Assembly (NCBI GenBank): GCA_036386415.1
Contig: DASVVT010000088.1
Span: 77,259-141,258 of the forward strand
Direction: 5' to 3'
DNA length: 64,000 nt
DNA from: DASVVT01 sp036386415
Lineage (GTDB): Bacteria > Acidobacteriota > Blastocatellia > Pyrinomonadales > Pyrinomonadaceae
Program-made: the position numbers and the translations under genes
Part shown: positions 43,450 through 52,974 of the stretch, one piece after another
How the letters are laid out: each line of letters begins with the position of its first letter
Position numbering within the stretch: the stretch's first letter is position 1
Notes under the pieces: model-generated
Databases searched by the model: none
What the model saw: the letters and a program-made list of their open reading frames with translations, nothing else
Told to the model about the DNA's origin: nothing

Positions 43450-44508
43450 ATGCGCATGGTTATTCGCAGTCTCCTGTTCTTCGCCGTGCTGGCGCTGCTG
43501 GGCGCGCTGGTGATTTCAAAGACCGCTGCACAGGAAGGCGCATCTAAAGCGCCGCCGCAGCCCAGACCTACGCCATCGCCCGCTGCGCCCGCGCCGTCGT
43601 CGCCGCCGCAGCAGCAGCAGGCGCAGGATGATGAATCCATCACGGTGACGATTCGCCGCGTGCGTCTTCCGATCACGGTACTGGATAAGAAAGGGCAGCC
43701 CGTGACGGGACTGACCTCAAGCGATTTTATGATCCTGGAAGATAAGAAGCAGCAGCAGATCGAAACTTTCGCAGATGAAAAGGAGAGCGTGCCCATCTAC
43801 GTCGGCGTACTGATGGACACCTCATCTTCGACCGCCGGTAAGCTCAAGTTCGAGCAGGAGTCGGCCAAGAATTTCATGTACTCCGTGGTGCGCCTGCGCA
43901 AGGATCGCATCGCGTTTGTCACCTTCGACGATGAGGTTCGGCTCCAACAGGACTTCACGGACAAGCTCGACCTGCTCGATAAAGCCGTCGATAGCGTGAA
44001 AAAGAGCGGCGGTCACACCTCGCTCTACGATGCCGTCTGGCAGCTCTGCGACGAGAAGATGCGAAATGTATCGGGGCGGCGCGTGCTGGTCGTCATCACA
44101 GATGGCACGGACACGTATAGCCGTGCCACCTTGCGCGACGCGATAGACATCGCGCAGCGCACGGAGACGATCATCTTCGGCGTCTCCACCAAGGCCGGAT
44201 TCTCCGGCACGGTGCCGGGCGTCGAGGCCGGACAGCCGTCAAGCGGTGCCGACCGCGATCTCGTCAAGCTTTGTGAAGAGACGGGCGGCGCAGCCTTCTT
44301 CACGGGTGATATGCTGGCGCTCGAACGCGCTTTCACCAAAATCTCCAAGGAGCTGCACACGCAGTACATCGTCACCTACAAGCCCACGAACGACCGCTAT
44401 GACGGGAGCTACCGCCAGATCGAGGTCAAGCTCGCCAATAAGCGCGACGGCATGAAGGTGAGAACCAAACACGGCTACACGGCGGTCGCTGATACAGTCA
44501 GACGGTAA
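43450..44508 (+). CDS. VWA-domain protein (VWFA-related type)
   Basis: 352 residues. Signal segment about 3-25. A Pro/Ala/Gln-rich stretch (about 30-60) then the VWA fold (about 115-310): MIDAS DTSSS in LMDTSSSTAGKLKFEQ, FVTFDDEVRLQQDF and VVITDGTDTYSRATLRDA. Before it, LDKKGQPVTGLTSSDF is the group's hallmark. Exported, metal-dependent protein binding likely; function unknown. The paralogue 44566 follows in the same direction after a 57-base gap, and another is at 25245. Confidence 0.88.
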   Translation: MRMVIRSLLFFAVLALLGALVISKTAAQEGASKAPPQPRPTPSPAAPAPSSPPQQQQAQDDESITVTIRRVRLPITVLDKKGQPVTGLTSSDFMILEDKKQQQIETFADEKESVPIYVGVLMDTSSSTAGKLKFEQESAKNFMYSVVRLRKDRIAFVTFDDEVRLQQDFTDKLDLLDKAVDSVKKSGGHTSLYDAVWQLCDEKMRNVSGRRVLVVITDGTDTYSRATLRDAIDIAQRTETIIFGVSTKAGFSGTVPGVEAGQPSSGADRDLVKLCEETGGAAFFTGDMLALERAFTKISKELHTQYIVTYKPTNDRYDGSYRQIEVKLANKRDGMKVRTKHGYTAVADTVRR

Positions 44509-44562
44509 ATCGTGAAAAGAGAGATGTCTGTGACGATTTACAGTTGAGGATTCACGAGGAAA
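44508..44562. repeat. imperfect inverted repeat between the VWA genes
   Basis: TAAATCGTGAA and TTCACGA / GACGATTTA segments face each other. The units are like those of the GTCAATC repeat at 53964. Weak; possibly a decayed heptad element. Confidence 0.35.
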
Positions 44563-44565
44563 AAG

Positions 44566-45729
44566 ATGTTTTATAGTAAGCAATTAAGGTGGCGCGCAGT
44601 AGCGCTCGTATTACTGCTTGTGGCTTCGCTCTGCTCGGCGGGCGGCATGCTGTTGGCGAGCGTGCGCGCGCAGAACACCGTTTCGCCACAGGACACGAGC
44701 CGCCCGCGCCGTGCCGGTGAGCAGGCGGCTCCGACGCCTCAGCCGACACCGACACCTGAGAAAGATGGCGAAGCGGTCGATGAAGATGATGTGCTGCGCG
44801 TCGAGACCGATCTGACCAACGTCCTGTTCACGGCTTATGATAAAAAGAGCAAACGTCTCATCACGACTCTGCGCCAGGAGGACGTTCGCATACTGGAAGA
44901 CGGAGTGCCGCAGGAGATTTTCACGTTCCAGACGCAGACAGACCTCCCGCTCTCGCTCGCTATCCTGATTGATACGAGCGGCTCGCAGGAGCGCACATTG
45001 CCGGACGAAAAAGCCGCCGCGCGCGCGTTCGTCGATTCGGTCATTCGCCCTCAAAAAGATGAAGCGGCGGTCATCTCCTTCACAGGCGAAGCGACGCTCG
45101 AACAGGGATTGACCGGCAGCGTCTCACGCGTCCGCAGCGCTATTGATAAGATTGAGTTTGTGCCTCCTTCGGGTTATCTGGGCGGCGGCATCGTCGTCGG
45201 CGGCACGCCGCCCATCTCCGGCAGCAATACTTCGATTGCAGGCTCGACGGCGCTCTGGGACGCCCTCTGGGTGACCTCCGACGAAGTGCTCTCCGAGGCA
45301 TCGGAAGGCACACGGCGCGCCATCATTCTGGTGACCGATGGGATAGATACCAGTAGCCGCGTGAAGATGCAGGAGGCTGTGGATCGCGCAATCAAATCCG
45401 ACGCCGTCATCTACTCTATCGGCATCGGCGACAGCTACATGGAAGGAGTGGACGAGGGTTCGCTCCGCAAAGTCTCCGAGCGAACGGGAGGTCGCGCCTA
45501 CTTTCCGAGGAGTGAAGCGGAGCTGCGCGATGCCTTCGCACAGATTCAGAGAGACCTGCGCGAGCAGTACCTGATCGCCTACTCTTCAACGAACAAGCGC
45601 CGCGACGGCTCGTTCCGTAAAATCCAGATCGACGTCGTCAGCCCCATTGAGAATAGAAAAGACTTGAGGCTCACCTACCGCCAGGGCTACTTCGCCAAGT
45701 CGGGTGCACCAGCCGCGAAGAAGAAATGA
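44566..45729 (+). CDS. VWA-domain protein (VWFA-related type)
   Basis: 387 residues, AGGA well placed before ATG. Signal peptide about 10-35. VWA fold about 120-345: MIDAS DTSGS in LIDTSGSQERTLPDEKAA, ISFTGEATLEQGL, LVTDGIDTSSRVKMQEAVD. The pre-domain DVRILEDGVPQEIFTFQT matches its upstream paralogue. The pair probably arose by tandem duplication; the 44566 copy has a Pro/Thr-rich linker. Exported; role unknown. The stop codon lies in repeat F5 (AAATGATGAATG). Confidence 0.88.
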   Translation: MFYSKQLRWRAVALVLLLVASLCSAGGMLLASVRAQNTVSPQDTSRPRRAGEQAAPTPQPTPTPEKDGEAVDEDDVLRVETDLTNVLFTAYDKKSKRLITTLRQEDVRILEDGVPQEIFTFQTQTDLPLSLAILIDTSGSQERTLPDEKAAARAFVDSVIRPQKDEAAVISFTGEATLEQGLTGSVSRVRSAIDKIEFVPPSGYLGGGIVVGGTPPISGSNTSIAGSTALWDALWVTSDEVLSEASEGTRRAIILVTDGIDTSSRVKMQEAVDRAIKSDAVIYSIGIGDSYMEGVDEGSLRKVSERTGGRAYFPRSEAELRDAFAQIQRDLREQYLIAYSSTNKRRDGSFRKIQIDVVSPIENRKDLRLTYRQGYFAKSGAPAAKKK

Positions 45730-45803
45730 TGAATGCGGAATGATGAATTGAAGAAAGACGTTCTTCTTTTCATTCCGCATTCCGCATTCATCATTCATCA
45801 TTT
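45725..45803. repeat. GCGGAAT/GATGAAT heptad inverted repeat, copy F5
   Basis: Left arm ATGATGAATGCGGAATGATG, right arm CATTCCGCATTCCGCATTCA with TCATTCATCATT. It includes the stop of the VWA gene. Confidence 0.9.
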
Positions 45804-45814
45804 CCTTATGTTAT

Positions 45815-45960
45815 ACTCACGATGTTGGGTCGAGCCCGAGCGCCGCCCAACATGGTGAACTACAAACGTGGGTGTGGGACACTGACGGTCACACGACGTA
45901 AAAGTCTGTATTAACCTCAACGCAGCTTCTTCTGCTGACCTCCGAATACTCCCAGGGTCA
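45815..45960 (+). ncRNA. possible structured RNA upstream of the hybrid kinase
   Basis: Unlike other gaps, this stretch shows several consecutive short hairpins: ATGTTGGG / CCCAACAT (45822-45853), GTGTG / CACAC (45872-45894) and GCAG / CTGC (45922-45935). It is not one of the dispersed repeats. It may be a small RNA or a leader of the kinase gene; I could not match it to SRP RNA, 6S RNA or tmRNA by eye. Low confidence. The rest of the gap to 46054 shows nothing. Confidence 0.25.
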
Positions 45961-46054
45961 CGCCTCGGCAAACAGCATCGTCGCCCACATCCAGAGTGCT
46001 CTAATCCTTGACGCGCCCCACGCGCTCTCCCGGCGGGTGCGGCCATAGAATAAG

Positions 46055-49000
46055 ATGTCCACAGCCTCCTCGAAAAACCGTCCGATCGTGCTGGCCGTCA
46101 ACGATGCGCCGGAAGTGCTTGAGCTGCTGGCCGTGCTGCTTGAGCATGAGGGCTACAGAGTGGTGACGGCTGACGACGGACGCCGCGCGCTGGAGCTGGC
46201 GCACACGGTTGAGCCTGACATCGTGATCAGCGATGTCGTCATGCCGGAGATGGACGGGCTGGAGTTCTGCCGCCAGCTCAAGCGGGAGACTTCCACGCGA
46301 GAAGTGCCCATCCTGCTCGTGAGCGCTGTCCGCACGGGCGAAGAGGATAACCTGCACGGTCTGGTCGCGGGCGCTGACGATTATCTGGAAATGCCGTTTC
46401 GTCGCCAGGAGCTGCTGGTCAAGGTAGCGCGGCTGACAGAGCGTCACCGCATCGAGCGACACTATCGCGAGATCGTCGAGCAGGCCGTTGACATCATCTA
46501 TACGCGCGACATGCAGGGCAATCTGACCAGCATCAATGAAGCGGGCGCGCGCTTTTTCGGTCGCCCTGTCTCAGAGCTGACGGGAGCGCCTCTGAGCGAC
46601 CTGATCGGGCAGGAAGCGGCAGCCGCAGACATCAAACAGACTCAGGAGTCCACCTCTAACCAACCTTTGCGCTCGCTCCACTACCTGAAGGATGCGCGCG
46701 GCGTGCCGCATTATCTGGAAGGGATGATTACGGTCGTGCGTGACGCAAAGGGTCTCCCCTCAAGTGTGCGCGGCGTCGTGCGCGATGTCACCGAACGAAA
46801 ACTGGCGGAGGAGGCGCTCAAAGAGAGCGAAGAACGCTATCGCCGCCTGGTGGAATTATCTCCCGACGCGATAGTCGTCCACAGTGAAGGAAAGTTTGTT
46901 TACATCAACGCGGCGGGAACAAAGCTGCTTGGCGCGGCCAGCCCGGAAGAGTTGATCGGGAGATCCATTTTCGAGATCGTCCATCCGGACTATCTGCCAA
47001 TCGTCAGGCAGAGGGTTCAGCAACTACAGACCGGGGGCAGGCAGACGGAGCTGCTCGAAGAGAAGCTCGTTCGGCTTGACGGTCAGATTATAGACGTTGA
47101 AGTGACAGGTATTCCCACCACTTATGACGGCAAGCCTGCGATTCAGCTCGTCGTACGCGACATCACGCAGCGCAAGCGCGCCGAAAGCGAGCGTCAGGTG
47201 ATCTTTGAAATCCTCCAGGGGGTCATGCTCACGGCGAATATGGATGAGCTGTTCAGGCTCATCCATCAATCGATCAGCAAGGTGCTGTATGCTGAGAACT
47301 GTTTTGTCGCACTTTACGAACCCGCCACGGAGATGATCCACTTCGATTTCTTCGTCGATAAGTTCGATCCGCCGCCGCCGCCGCGCAACCTCTCCGCCAA
47401 AGCCTTGACGGCCTATGTGCTGCGCACTGGCCGCCCGCTGCTCTTCAGCGATGTGGGCGATGAGCTGTTTCGCCGTTTGGAGGCCGAGGGCGAAGTCGAA
47501 CTGAGCGGGACGGACGCGCCTTCCTGGCTCGGCGTTCCACTACGCACGCCGACGAAGACGATGGGCGTGCTGGTCGTCCAGCATTACGAGGAGAAGGGCA
47601 TCTATTCGGAGCGCGACATCGAATTCCTCGAATCGGTCGGAGGCCAGATCGCGCTCGCCATCGAGCGTAAGCGCGCCGAAGAGGCGCTCAGAGAGAATCA
47701 GGAGCGCTTTCGCAGCGCCTTTGATAATGCTCCCATCGGCATAGCGCTCGTGAGCCCGGAAGGCCGCTGGCTACAGGTCAACCACTCTATGTGCGAGATC
47801 GTCGGCTATACGGAGCAGGAGTTGCGGGCGACCACCTTTCAGGCCATCACGCACCCGGACGATCTCGACGCCGATCTGGATCATGTGCGCCAGATGCTCG
47901 ACGGGGAGATTCGCACCTACCAGATGGAGAAACGTTATTTCCACAGTCAGGGGCATGTGGTCTTCGTGCTGTTGAGCGTTTCGCTCGTGCGTGATGCCGC
48001 AGGCCAACCGCTCTACTTCATCGCGCAGATTCAGGACATCACCGAACGCAAAGGAGCCGAGGTGGCGCTCGCGCAGCAGGTCAAGCGCGAGGCGCTCATC
48101 AACCGTATTACGAGCGCCGTTCACCGCTCGCTCGATCCGACGGAGGTGTTTCGCACCGCCGTCAATGAATTGGGCTCGCACCTCGGGGCAGACCGTTGCG
48201 TGATGTTCATGCAGGATAAAGGAGCGGGGGTTGTGCGGCCGGTCGCGGAGTACCGCGCCCCCGGAGTTTCTGCGGCCAGTCGCACCTATGACTTGTCTCA
48301 AGTCGCAGACCTCATCACAGGCATACGCGAGCACGGCGTCCTGGCCTTTGATGATGCGGCCACGGACGAACGCATCCGTCACCTCTATAATAATATCCTT
48401 CGCGCGGTCGGCACACGCTCGATCATGTACGTCGGCGTGAAAGTCGGCGACGAGATACCTGGAACTTTCGCCATCTCGACGACGCGCGGCGTGCGCCACT
48501 GGCACGAGACGGATATCGCGCTCGCGCGCGCCGTCGCGGATCAAACCGGAATCGCCATTCGCCAGGCGGAGCTCTACCAGAAGGCCGCCGCGACCTCCTC
48601 GCGCGAGGCGCTGATTAATCGCCTGAGCCTAGCCATCCGCGCCTCCCTGAGCCTGCCCGAAGTGCTGCGCACGGCGACGCACGAGCTGGGACGCGCGCTC
48701 GCGGCCTCGCGCGTCCACCTGCACCTTTACGACCCGGCGCACGCGGACGCACCAGCCGAGCACGAATACGTCGCCCCGAACTCTTTGAGCATCAGGGGTC
48801 TCGACGTGAGCTTTGACGATCCGGTCGGTCAGCGGCTGCTGCGTCTTTCGCAGCCCATCGTGATCGACGACGCGCTCAACTACGCGGACGGATCGACAGA
48901 GTTCAGCAACGCCATCCGCACTCATGCGGCGCGCGCACGGCTGCGCTCGCAGATCAGTTGCCCCCTCAACGTCCAGGGTCGCTTTCGCGGCGTGCTCTGC

Positions 49001-50938
49001 ATACATCAGACGGATCGTCTACGGCGCTGGAAAGAGGACGATGTGGCGCTGGTCGAGGCGGTCGCGGCGCAACTCGCAACGGGGATCGCGCAGGCCGAGC
49101 TGTTCGAGATCACGCGCCGCGCCAAGAAAGAGTGGGAGACGACTTTCGACGCGATGTCGGACGGCATCTTCATCTTCGACAACGGGGGACAGTTGATCCG
49201 CGTCAATCGTGCCGGGGCTGCGATGGAAGACACCTGGCCGCACCTGCTCCTGGGGCGTCATTGCTGCGACATTTTACGCACGAGCGGCGACGAAGCCTGC
49301 ATTGTCGAAAGAGCGCTGGCCGGAAGCCACAGCGTGACGATGGAGATCACGCCCGAACGTTATAATCGCCCGCTGCTGGTCACGGTCGAGCCGATCATCG
49401 AGAGCGGAAACAGGACGGTCGGCACGGTCTGCACGGCGCGCGATCTTTCAGATTTGAGGAAGGTTGAGGCCGTGGCGCGCGAGCGTCAATCTCTCTTGAC
49501 GAACATCCTGGAGAGCGTGCGCGAGCCCATCTGCGCCATCGACGGCAAAGGCTCTTTCCTGTGGTGCAACACGGCCACGAGCACGGCGGGCGGCTATCGT
49601 CCGGAAGATTTGATCGGCCACCACTTTTTGGAGATCGTCTACGGGGCTGACCGCGAAATGGCGCGCGAATATTTCGAGAGCGCGCTCCGGGGCGAGACGC
49701 AAAGTTACGAGGCGCGCTACATGGCGCGCGATGGTGAAGTACGCTACGCGCTCTTTGACAACGCGCCGCTCGTCGTGGAAGGCCGCACGACGGGCGTGCT
49801 CTGCATCTGGCGCGACGTGACGGAACAGAAGCAGCAGCGTCAGCGTGCCGCGCAAGCCGATAAGCTGCGCGCTCTGGGGCAGCTCGCCTCCGGTGTGGCA
49901 CACGATTTCAACAATGCGCTGGCCGCCATTCTCGGTCGCGCGCAGTTGATGCGCCGCGACGTGCAATCGCCTGCGGTGACGCGCAACCTGGAGATCATCC
50001 AGACCGCCGCCGAAGATGCTGCTGCCACCGTGCGCCGCATCCAGACCTTCGCGCGTCAATCCCAGATCAAGGAGTTCGAGATGCTGGACGTGAGCTCTCT
50101 GCTGCGCGACGCGGTGGAGATCACACGCACGCGCTGGGAGAACGAAGCGCGCATGCGTGGCCTGCACTACGACGTGGTGCTCGAAGCGGAATCTTCGTTC
50201 TACACTGAGGGCAGCGCCTCTGAGCTGCGCGAAGTCTTCGTCAATCTCATCGTCAATGCCGTGGACGCGATGCCCTACGGGGGTCGGCTGACGATCAGTT
50301 GTGAACAATGGGACGGGCGATTACGCTTGCGCTTTACGGATACCGGAACAGGTATGACGGAGGATGTGCGCGAGAAGATCTTCGAGCCCTTCTATACGAC
50401 GAAGGGCGCGCACGGGACGGGGCTCGGACTGGCCGTCAGCTACGGCATCATCGAACGCCACGAGGGTTCGATCAGCGTCGAATCCGAAGTTGGACGCGGC
50501 GCGACCTTCTTGATTGATCTGCCCGTGGCCGAACACACGCACGTACAGGTAGACCTGAAGGCGGAAGAGACAGAGACGCCCTCTCTCTCTGTGCTTGTGA
50601 TCGACGATGAATCAGTCGTGCGTGAGACTCTGGGCGATATGCTCGCGGCCTTAACGCACAGGGTCGCGACCGCAGAGAGCGGGCGTGAAGCGCTTGAGAT
50701 GCTCGCCACAGACCACTTCGATCTGGTCTTCACAGACCTTTCGATGCCTGAGATGGATGGGTGGGAAGTGGCGCGCGAGATTCGCCGCCGCTGGCCGAAC
50801 ATGCGGATCGTGCTCGTCACAGGCTACGGTAAAGGAACCGCGCCGCCCGCCGGCGAAAAGAATCTCATCAATGGCGTCATCGGCAAGCCCTTCGATTTCG
50901 CACAAGTTTCGGAGACAATCGCAAAAATCGGAGGTTAG
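46055..50938 (+). CDS. hybrid sensor histidine kinase with REC-PAS/GAF-HK-REC layout
   Basis: 1,627 residues, soluble. N-terminal REC (about 9-125, Asp60 in VISDVVMPEMDG); PAS (about 135-255, GNLTSINEAGARFFGRP); PAS (about 265-385); GAF (about 390-545); PAS (about 550-670, IGIALVSPEGRWLQVNHSM); GAF (about 690-850); GAF (about 855-1020); PAS (about 1030-1145); PAS (about 1150-1265); HisKA with His1283 in SGVAHDFNNALAAIL; HATPase with NLIVNAVDAM, DTGTGMTEDV and GTGLGLAVSYGI; C-terminal REC (about 1510-1625, Asp1561 in VFTDLSMPEMDGW). It senses several cytoplasmic inputs and passes phosphate His to Asp. With a receiver at each end it may both take and give signals. No membrane helix. Its stop (GGTTAG) is in a heptad repeat. 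Confidence 0.94.
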   Translation: MSTASSKNRPIVLAVNDAPEVLELLAVLLEHEGYRVVTADDGRRALELAHTVEPDIVISDVVMPEMDGLEFCRQLKRETSTREVPILLVSAVRTGEEDNLHGLVAGADDYLEMPFRRQELLVKVARLTERHRIERHYREIVEQAVDIIYTRDMQGNLTSINEAGARFFGRPVSELTGAPLSDLIGQEAAAADIKQTQESTSNQPLRSLHYLKDARGVPHYLEGMITVVRDAKGLPSSVRGVVRDVTERKLAEEALKESEERYRRLVELSPDAIVVHSEGKFVYINAAGTKLLGAASPEELIGRSIFEIVHPDYLPIVRQRVQQLQTGGRQTELLEEKLVRLDGQIIDVEVTGIPTTYDGKPAIQLVVRDITQRKRAESERQVIFEILQGVMLTANMDELFRLIHQSISKVLYAENCFVALYEPATEMIHFDFFVDKFDPPPPPRNLSAKALTAYVLRTGRPLLFSDVGDELFRRLEAEGEVELSGTDAPSWLGVPLRTPTKTMGVLVVQHYEEKGIYSERDIEFLESVGGQIALAIERKRAEEALRENQERFRSAFDNAPIGIALVSPEGRWLQVNHSMCEIVGYTEQELRATTFQAITHPDDLDADLDHVRQMLDGEIRTYQMEKRYFHSQGHVVFVLLSVSLVRDAAGQPLYFIAQIQDITERKGAEVALAQQVKREALINRITSAVHRSLDPTEVFRTAVNELGSHLGADRCVMFMQDKGAGVVRPVAEYRAPGVSAASRTYDLSQVADLITGIREHGVLAFDDAATDERIRHLYNNILRAVGTRSIMYVGVKVGDEIPGTFAISTTRGVRHWHETDIALARAVADQTGIAIRQAELYQKAAATSSREALINRLSLAIRASLSLPEVLRTATHELGRALAASRVHLHLYDPAHADAPAEHEYVAPNSLSIRGLDVSFDDPVGQRLLRLSQPIVIDDALNYADGSTEFSNAIRTHAARARLRSQISCPLNVQGRFRGVLCIHQTDRLRRWKEDDVALVEAVAAQLATGIAQAELFEITRRAKKEWETTFDAMSDGIFIFDNGGQLIRVNRAGAAMEDTWPHLLLGRHCCDILRTSGDEACIVERALAGSHSVTMEITPERYNRPLLVTVEPIIESGNRTVGTVCTARDLSDLRKVEAVARERQSLLTNILESVREPICAIDGKGSFLWCNTATSTAGGYRPEDLIGHHFLEIVYGADREMAREYFESALRGETQSYEARYMARDGEVRYALFDNAPLVVEGRTTGVLCIWRDVTEQKQQRQRAAQADKLRALGQLASGVAHDFNNALAAILGRAQLMRRDVQSPAVTRNLEIIQTAAEDAAATVRRIQTFARQSQIKEFEMLDVSSLLRDAVEITRTRWENEARMRGLHYDVVLEAESSFYTEGSASELREVFVNLIVNAVDAMPYGGRLTISCEQWDGRLRLRFTDTGTGMTEDVREKIFEPFYTTKGAHGTGLGLAVSYGIIERHEGSISVESEVGRGATFLIDLPVAEHTHVQVDLKAEETETPSLSVLVIDDESVVRETLGDMLAALTHRVATAESGREALEMLATDHFDLVFTDLSMPEMDGWEVAREIRRRWPNMRIVLVTGYGKGTAPPAGEKNLINGVIGKPFDFAQVSETIAKIGG

Positions 50939-51003
50939 ATGTCAGATGCTGGATGTTAGTAAAAGCCAACGACTAACATCCAGCATCTGACATCTAACAT
51001 CTA
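50934..51003. repeat. ATGTTAG-type inverted repeat
   Basis: Left arm GTTAGATGTCAGATGCTGGA then TGTTAG; right arm CTAACATCCAGCATCTGACA then TCTAACAT: a perfect stem with a 15-base loop, AAAAGCCAACGA. It contains the stop of the hybrid kinase and the stop of the convergent GrdB-like gene, so it can end both transcripts. Confidence 0.93.
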
Positions 51004-51819
51004 TTTCTCCCCTCTATCTTGCTCGACCTGTGTTTCCAGTTCGACAACGAGTTTGCGTACAGTTGGCTGATCGAGCGGCTCTATCCACCTGAGAGCTTCA
51101 TCGAGCAAGCGCCGCTGGTGTTGAGGCCAACCGGGCTGGCCTGCGACGCGCCCGAACTCGCCCCGATAATATCCAGCGCGGGGTGGCCGCACCCTCTCTA
51201 CGATCTCTCTCTCGACGGCGATCATCATCGTCGAGATTCCCGCCAGTTCGATGGCGCGCGCTGCCAGTGCGATTGACTGATGGCAGAGGCGCGAGGCAGG
51301 GATGAGCAGCGCCGCTTGAACCTCATAGCGCTTGAGTCGCCTGACCAGCTCCGGCAGCATCTCATCCACAAGGCGCGCGGCATCCGGGATGAAGCCCGCA
51401 AAGCTCCACCACACTGGATTCAGTTCTCCGATGATGCCGTTGCCCTGAAACTCAAGCAGCCGCTCGATTGGCACTTGCGAGTTCAGGTCTTCTTCGACGG
51501 CCCTTGGGTCGTACCCGCGTGCGGCAAAGCGCAGGTCATCCGCCTCCACCTCGACAGGTATCTCGCGCAATTGAACGTCACCACCCGTTGCATTCAAGTC
51601 GAATGGGTCTGTGCCGTCGATGTACGCGCCCGCCGAAGAAACAAGCGCGAGTTTGAGCATCGGAAGCGCGCGGCGCGCCGGAATAAAAGGCGCACGCTTG
51701 TTCTCTACATACGGGTAATCATCAGCCACGACGTCGCCGCCTGAAGCCCCCGCCCCACGCCCTTGCTGCCAGCGACCGTAAGCGTCTCGCCACTCGTCAA
51801 CTCGCTCGATTATCTCCAT
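51001..51819 (-). CDS. glycine/sarcosine/betaine reductase component B-like protein
   Basis: 272 residues. Family marks: LKLALVSSAGAYI (about 55), RGYDPRAVEEDLNSQVPIERL (about 103-123, split), NGIIGELNPVWWSFAGFIPD and LVRRLKRYEVQAALLIPA. Members usually end this last block with a Cys or selenocysteine pair such as C-P-x-C-H; here it reads PASRLCHQSIALAARAIELAG, so the first Cys is Ser and only one Cys remains. Related to GrdB/PrdB of amino-acid reductases but in aerobes, role unknown. Start 4 bases after the DUF4149 stop; operon with DUF4149 and DUF309 genes. Confidence 0.78.
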   Translation of the reverse strand: MEIIERVDEWRDAYGRWQQGRGAGASGGDVVADDYPYVENKRAPFIPARRALPMLKLALVSSAGAYIDGTDPFDLNATGGDVQLREIPVEVEADDLRFAARGYDPRAVEEDLNSQVPIERLLEFQGNGIIGELNPVWWSFAGFIPDAARLVDEMLPELVRRLKRYEVQAALLIPASRLCHQSIALAARAIELAGISTMMIAVEREIVERVRPPRAGYYRGEFGRVAGQPGWPQHQRRLLDEALRWIEPLDQPTVRKLVVELETQVEQDRGEK

Positions 51820-51823
51820 CTAT

Positions 51824-52423
51824 CTATCCTTCCTCAAAAGTCTGCCTTCTACGCGCGATGAGCAGCAGGGCGACCGTAGCGGCGATGATCCCTACGGCGA
51901 GGGCGGTGACGGAATAGCCGTGCAGGCTATTGAAGGCGATGCGCAGGGGATCGTTCTGAGCCACTTCGTCTATGGGACGTCCCAGCGCGGCGCGCAGCGC
52001 CAGCATCTTCGCCGCGATGACCCACTGCCCCGCGCCCGTCACGAGCAGTAACAACATGAGCGAGATGATCTCCATGTAGAACGCGCGTCGGCTGGCAGCG
52101 CGGATGAAAAGAAAGGCGCTCGCCAGCAGGAGCAGGCTGATGACGAAGCCGCCCGTGTTCACTACGGAGAGCGTGCGTGTGACGATTGACCCGGCCAGCT
52201 CGTTCGCATGCGGGACATTTCCCCTGCGCAGCACGATGAAGGCGCTCGGCGCGACGACAGCGCTGAAGAAGACAGCCGCGCCCAGCCACAGGGCGACGAG
52301 CAGCAAACGCACGTCGCGCACAACTGCTGCCGCCACAGGGAACGCGCCTCCCGCCGTCTCTCGCCGCACAGCCTCGCCCTTTTCCGCAACCTGCGCGCGG
52401 CTCTCTCCGATTTCAATGCTCAT
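51824..52423 (-). CDS. DUF4149 family membrane protein
   Basis: 199 residues, four membrane helices (about 34-60, 92-112, 121-143, 170-192), with LLVALWLGAAVFFSAVVAPSAF and NTGGFVISLLLLASAF. It matches the DUF4149 pattern, a small inner-membrane family found next to many housekeeping genes; function unknown. It abuts the DUF309 stop directly and lies 4 bases before the GrdB-like gene, so one operon. Confidence 0.82.
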   Translation of the reverse strand: MSIEIGESRAQVAEKGEAVRRETAGGAFPVAAAVVRDVRLLLVALWLGAAVFFSAVVAPSAFIVLRRGNVPHANELAGSIVTRTLSVVNTGGFVISLLLLASAFLFIRAASRRAFYMEIISLMLLLLVTGAGQWVIAAKMLALRAALGRPIDEVAQNDPLRIAFNSLHGYSVTALAVGIIAATVALLLIARRRQTFEEG

Positions 52424-52846
52424 CTAATCGTACTCCATCACTTCCGGCAGCAGGCGGATGACGGGCGGCTCAACCGGCGGCGGCTGCAACTCGCGCGGGT
52501 CGGGTACGGTCAGGAGCCAAGCGAGCGCGCGATCAAGCTGCGCCTGGTAATCCTCCAGATCGAGCGACATGAAGCGCCTCGTTCCCAATCGCGCGAACTT
52601 CTCTTTCGCCATCTGGTACATACGCCGCGCCGCGCCGGGTCGCCCGATCTCCAGGTGATGAAATGCCACCGCCGATTGAATCATCGCCTGAAGAAACAGT
52701 TTCTCCTGAGGCCCGACCTCGCCCATCCAACGATCCTCCCAGGCATCGTGCGCCGCATGAAACTCGCCCGCGTTGTAGAGGTCTATCCCGGCGATATATT
52801 CAACCGGATAAGCCAGGACATGCTGCTCAGTATACGCCGGACGCAT
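52424..52846 (-). CDS. DUF309 family protein
   Basis: 140 residues from ATG 52846. A longer frame reads upstream into repeat F6 and is rejected. Signature EYIAGIDLYNAGEFHAAHDA with WEDRW (about 13-37), plus AMIQSAVAFHHLEIGRPGAARRMY. All-helical, cytoplasmic family with conserved His/Asp/Glu, sometimes called a dimetal or TTHA0068-like fold; function not known. The stop abuts the DUF4149 start. Confidence 0.85.
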   Translation of the reverse strand: MRPAYTEQHVLAYPVEYIAGIDLYNAGEFHAAHDAWEDRWMGEVGPQEKLFLQAMIQSAVAFHHLEIGRPGAARRMYQMAKEKFARLGTRRFMSLDLEDYQAQLDRALAWLLTVPDPRELQPPPVEPPVIRLLPEVMEYD

Positions 52847-52852
52847 GACGAT

Positions 52853-52974
52853 AAATGCGGAATGCGGATTTCGGATTGCGGAATGGCGTTTCGGGAATCT
52901 CGAATCTGAGATTCCAAATCTCAAATCTTTTCATTCCGCAATCCGCATTCAGAAATCCGCATTCATCATTTCTT
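52853..52974. repeat. GCGGAAT/GCGGATT heptad inverted repeat, copy F6
   Basis: Left arm AAATGCGGAATGCGGATTTC, right arm TTTTCATTCCGCAATCCGCA with ATCCGCATTCATCATT. A second inner inverted repeat, AATCTCGAATCTGAGATT, lies between. It contains the DinB stop codon and lies just upstream of DUF309. Confidence 0.9.

Noticed and set aside
45815..45960. SRP RNA as identity of the structured region
   Set aside because: The GTTGGGTC start is suggestive, but the conserved GGAAGCAGC-type core is missing.
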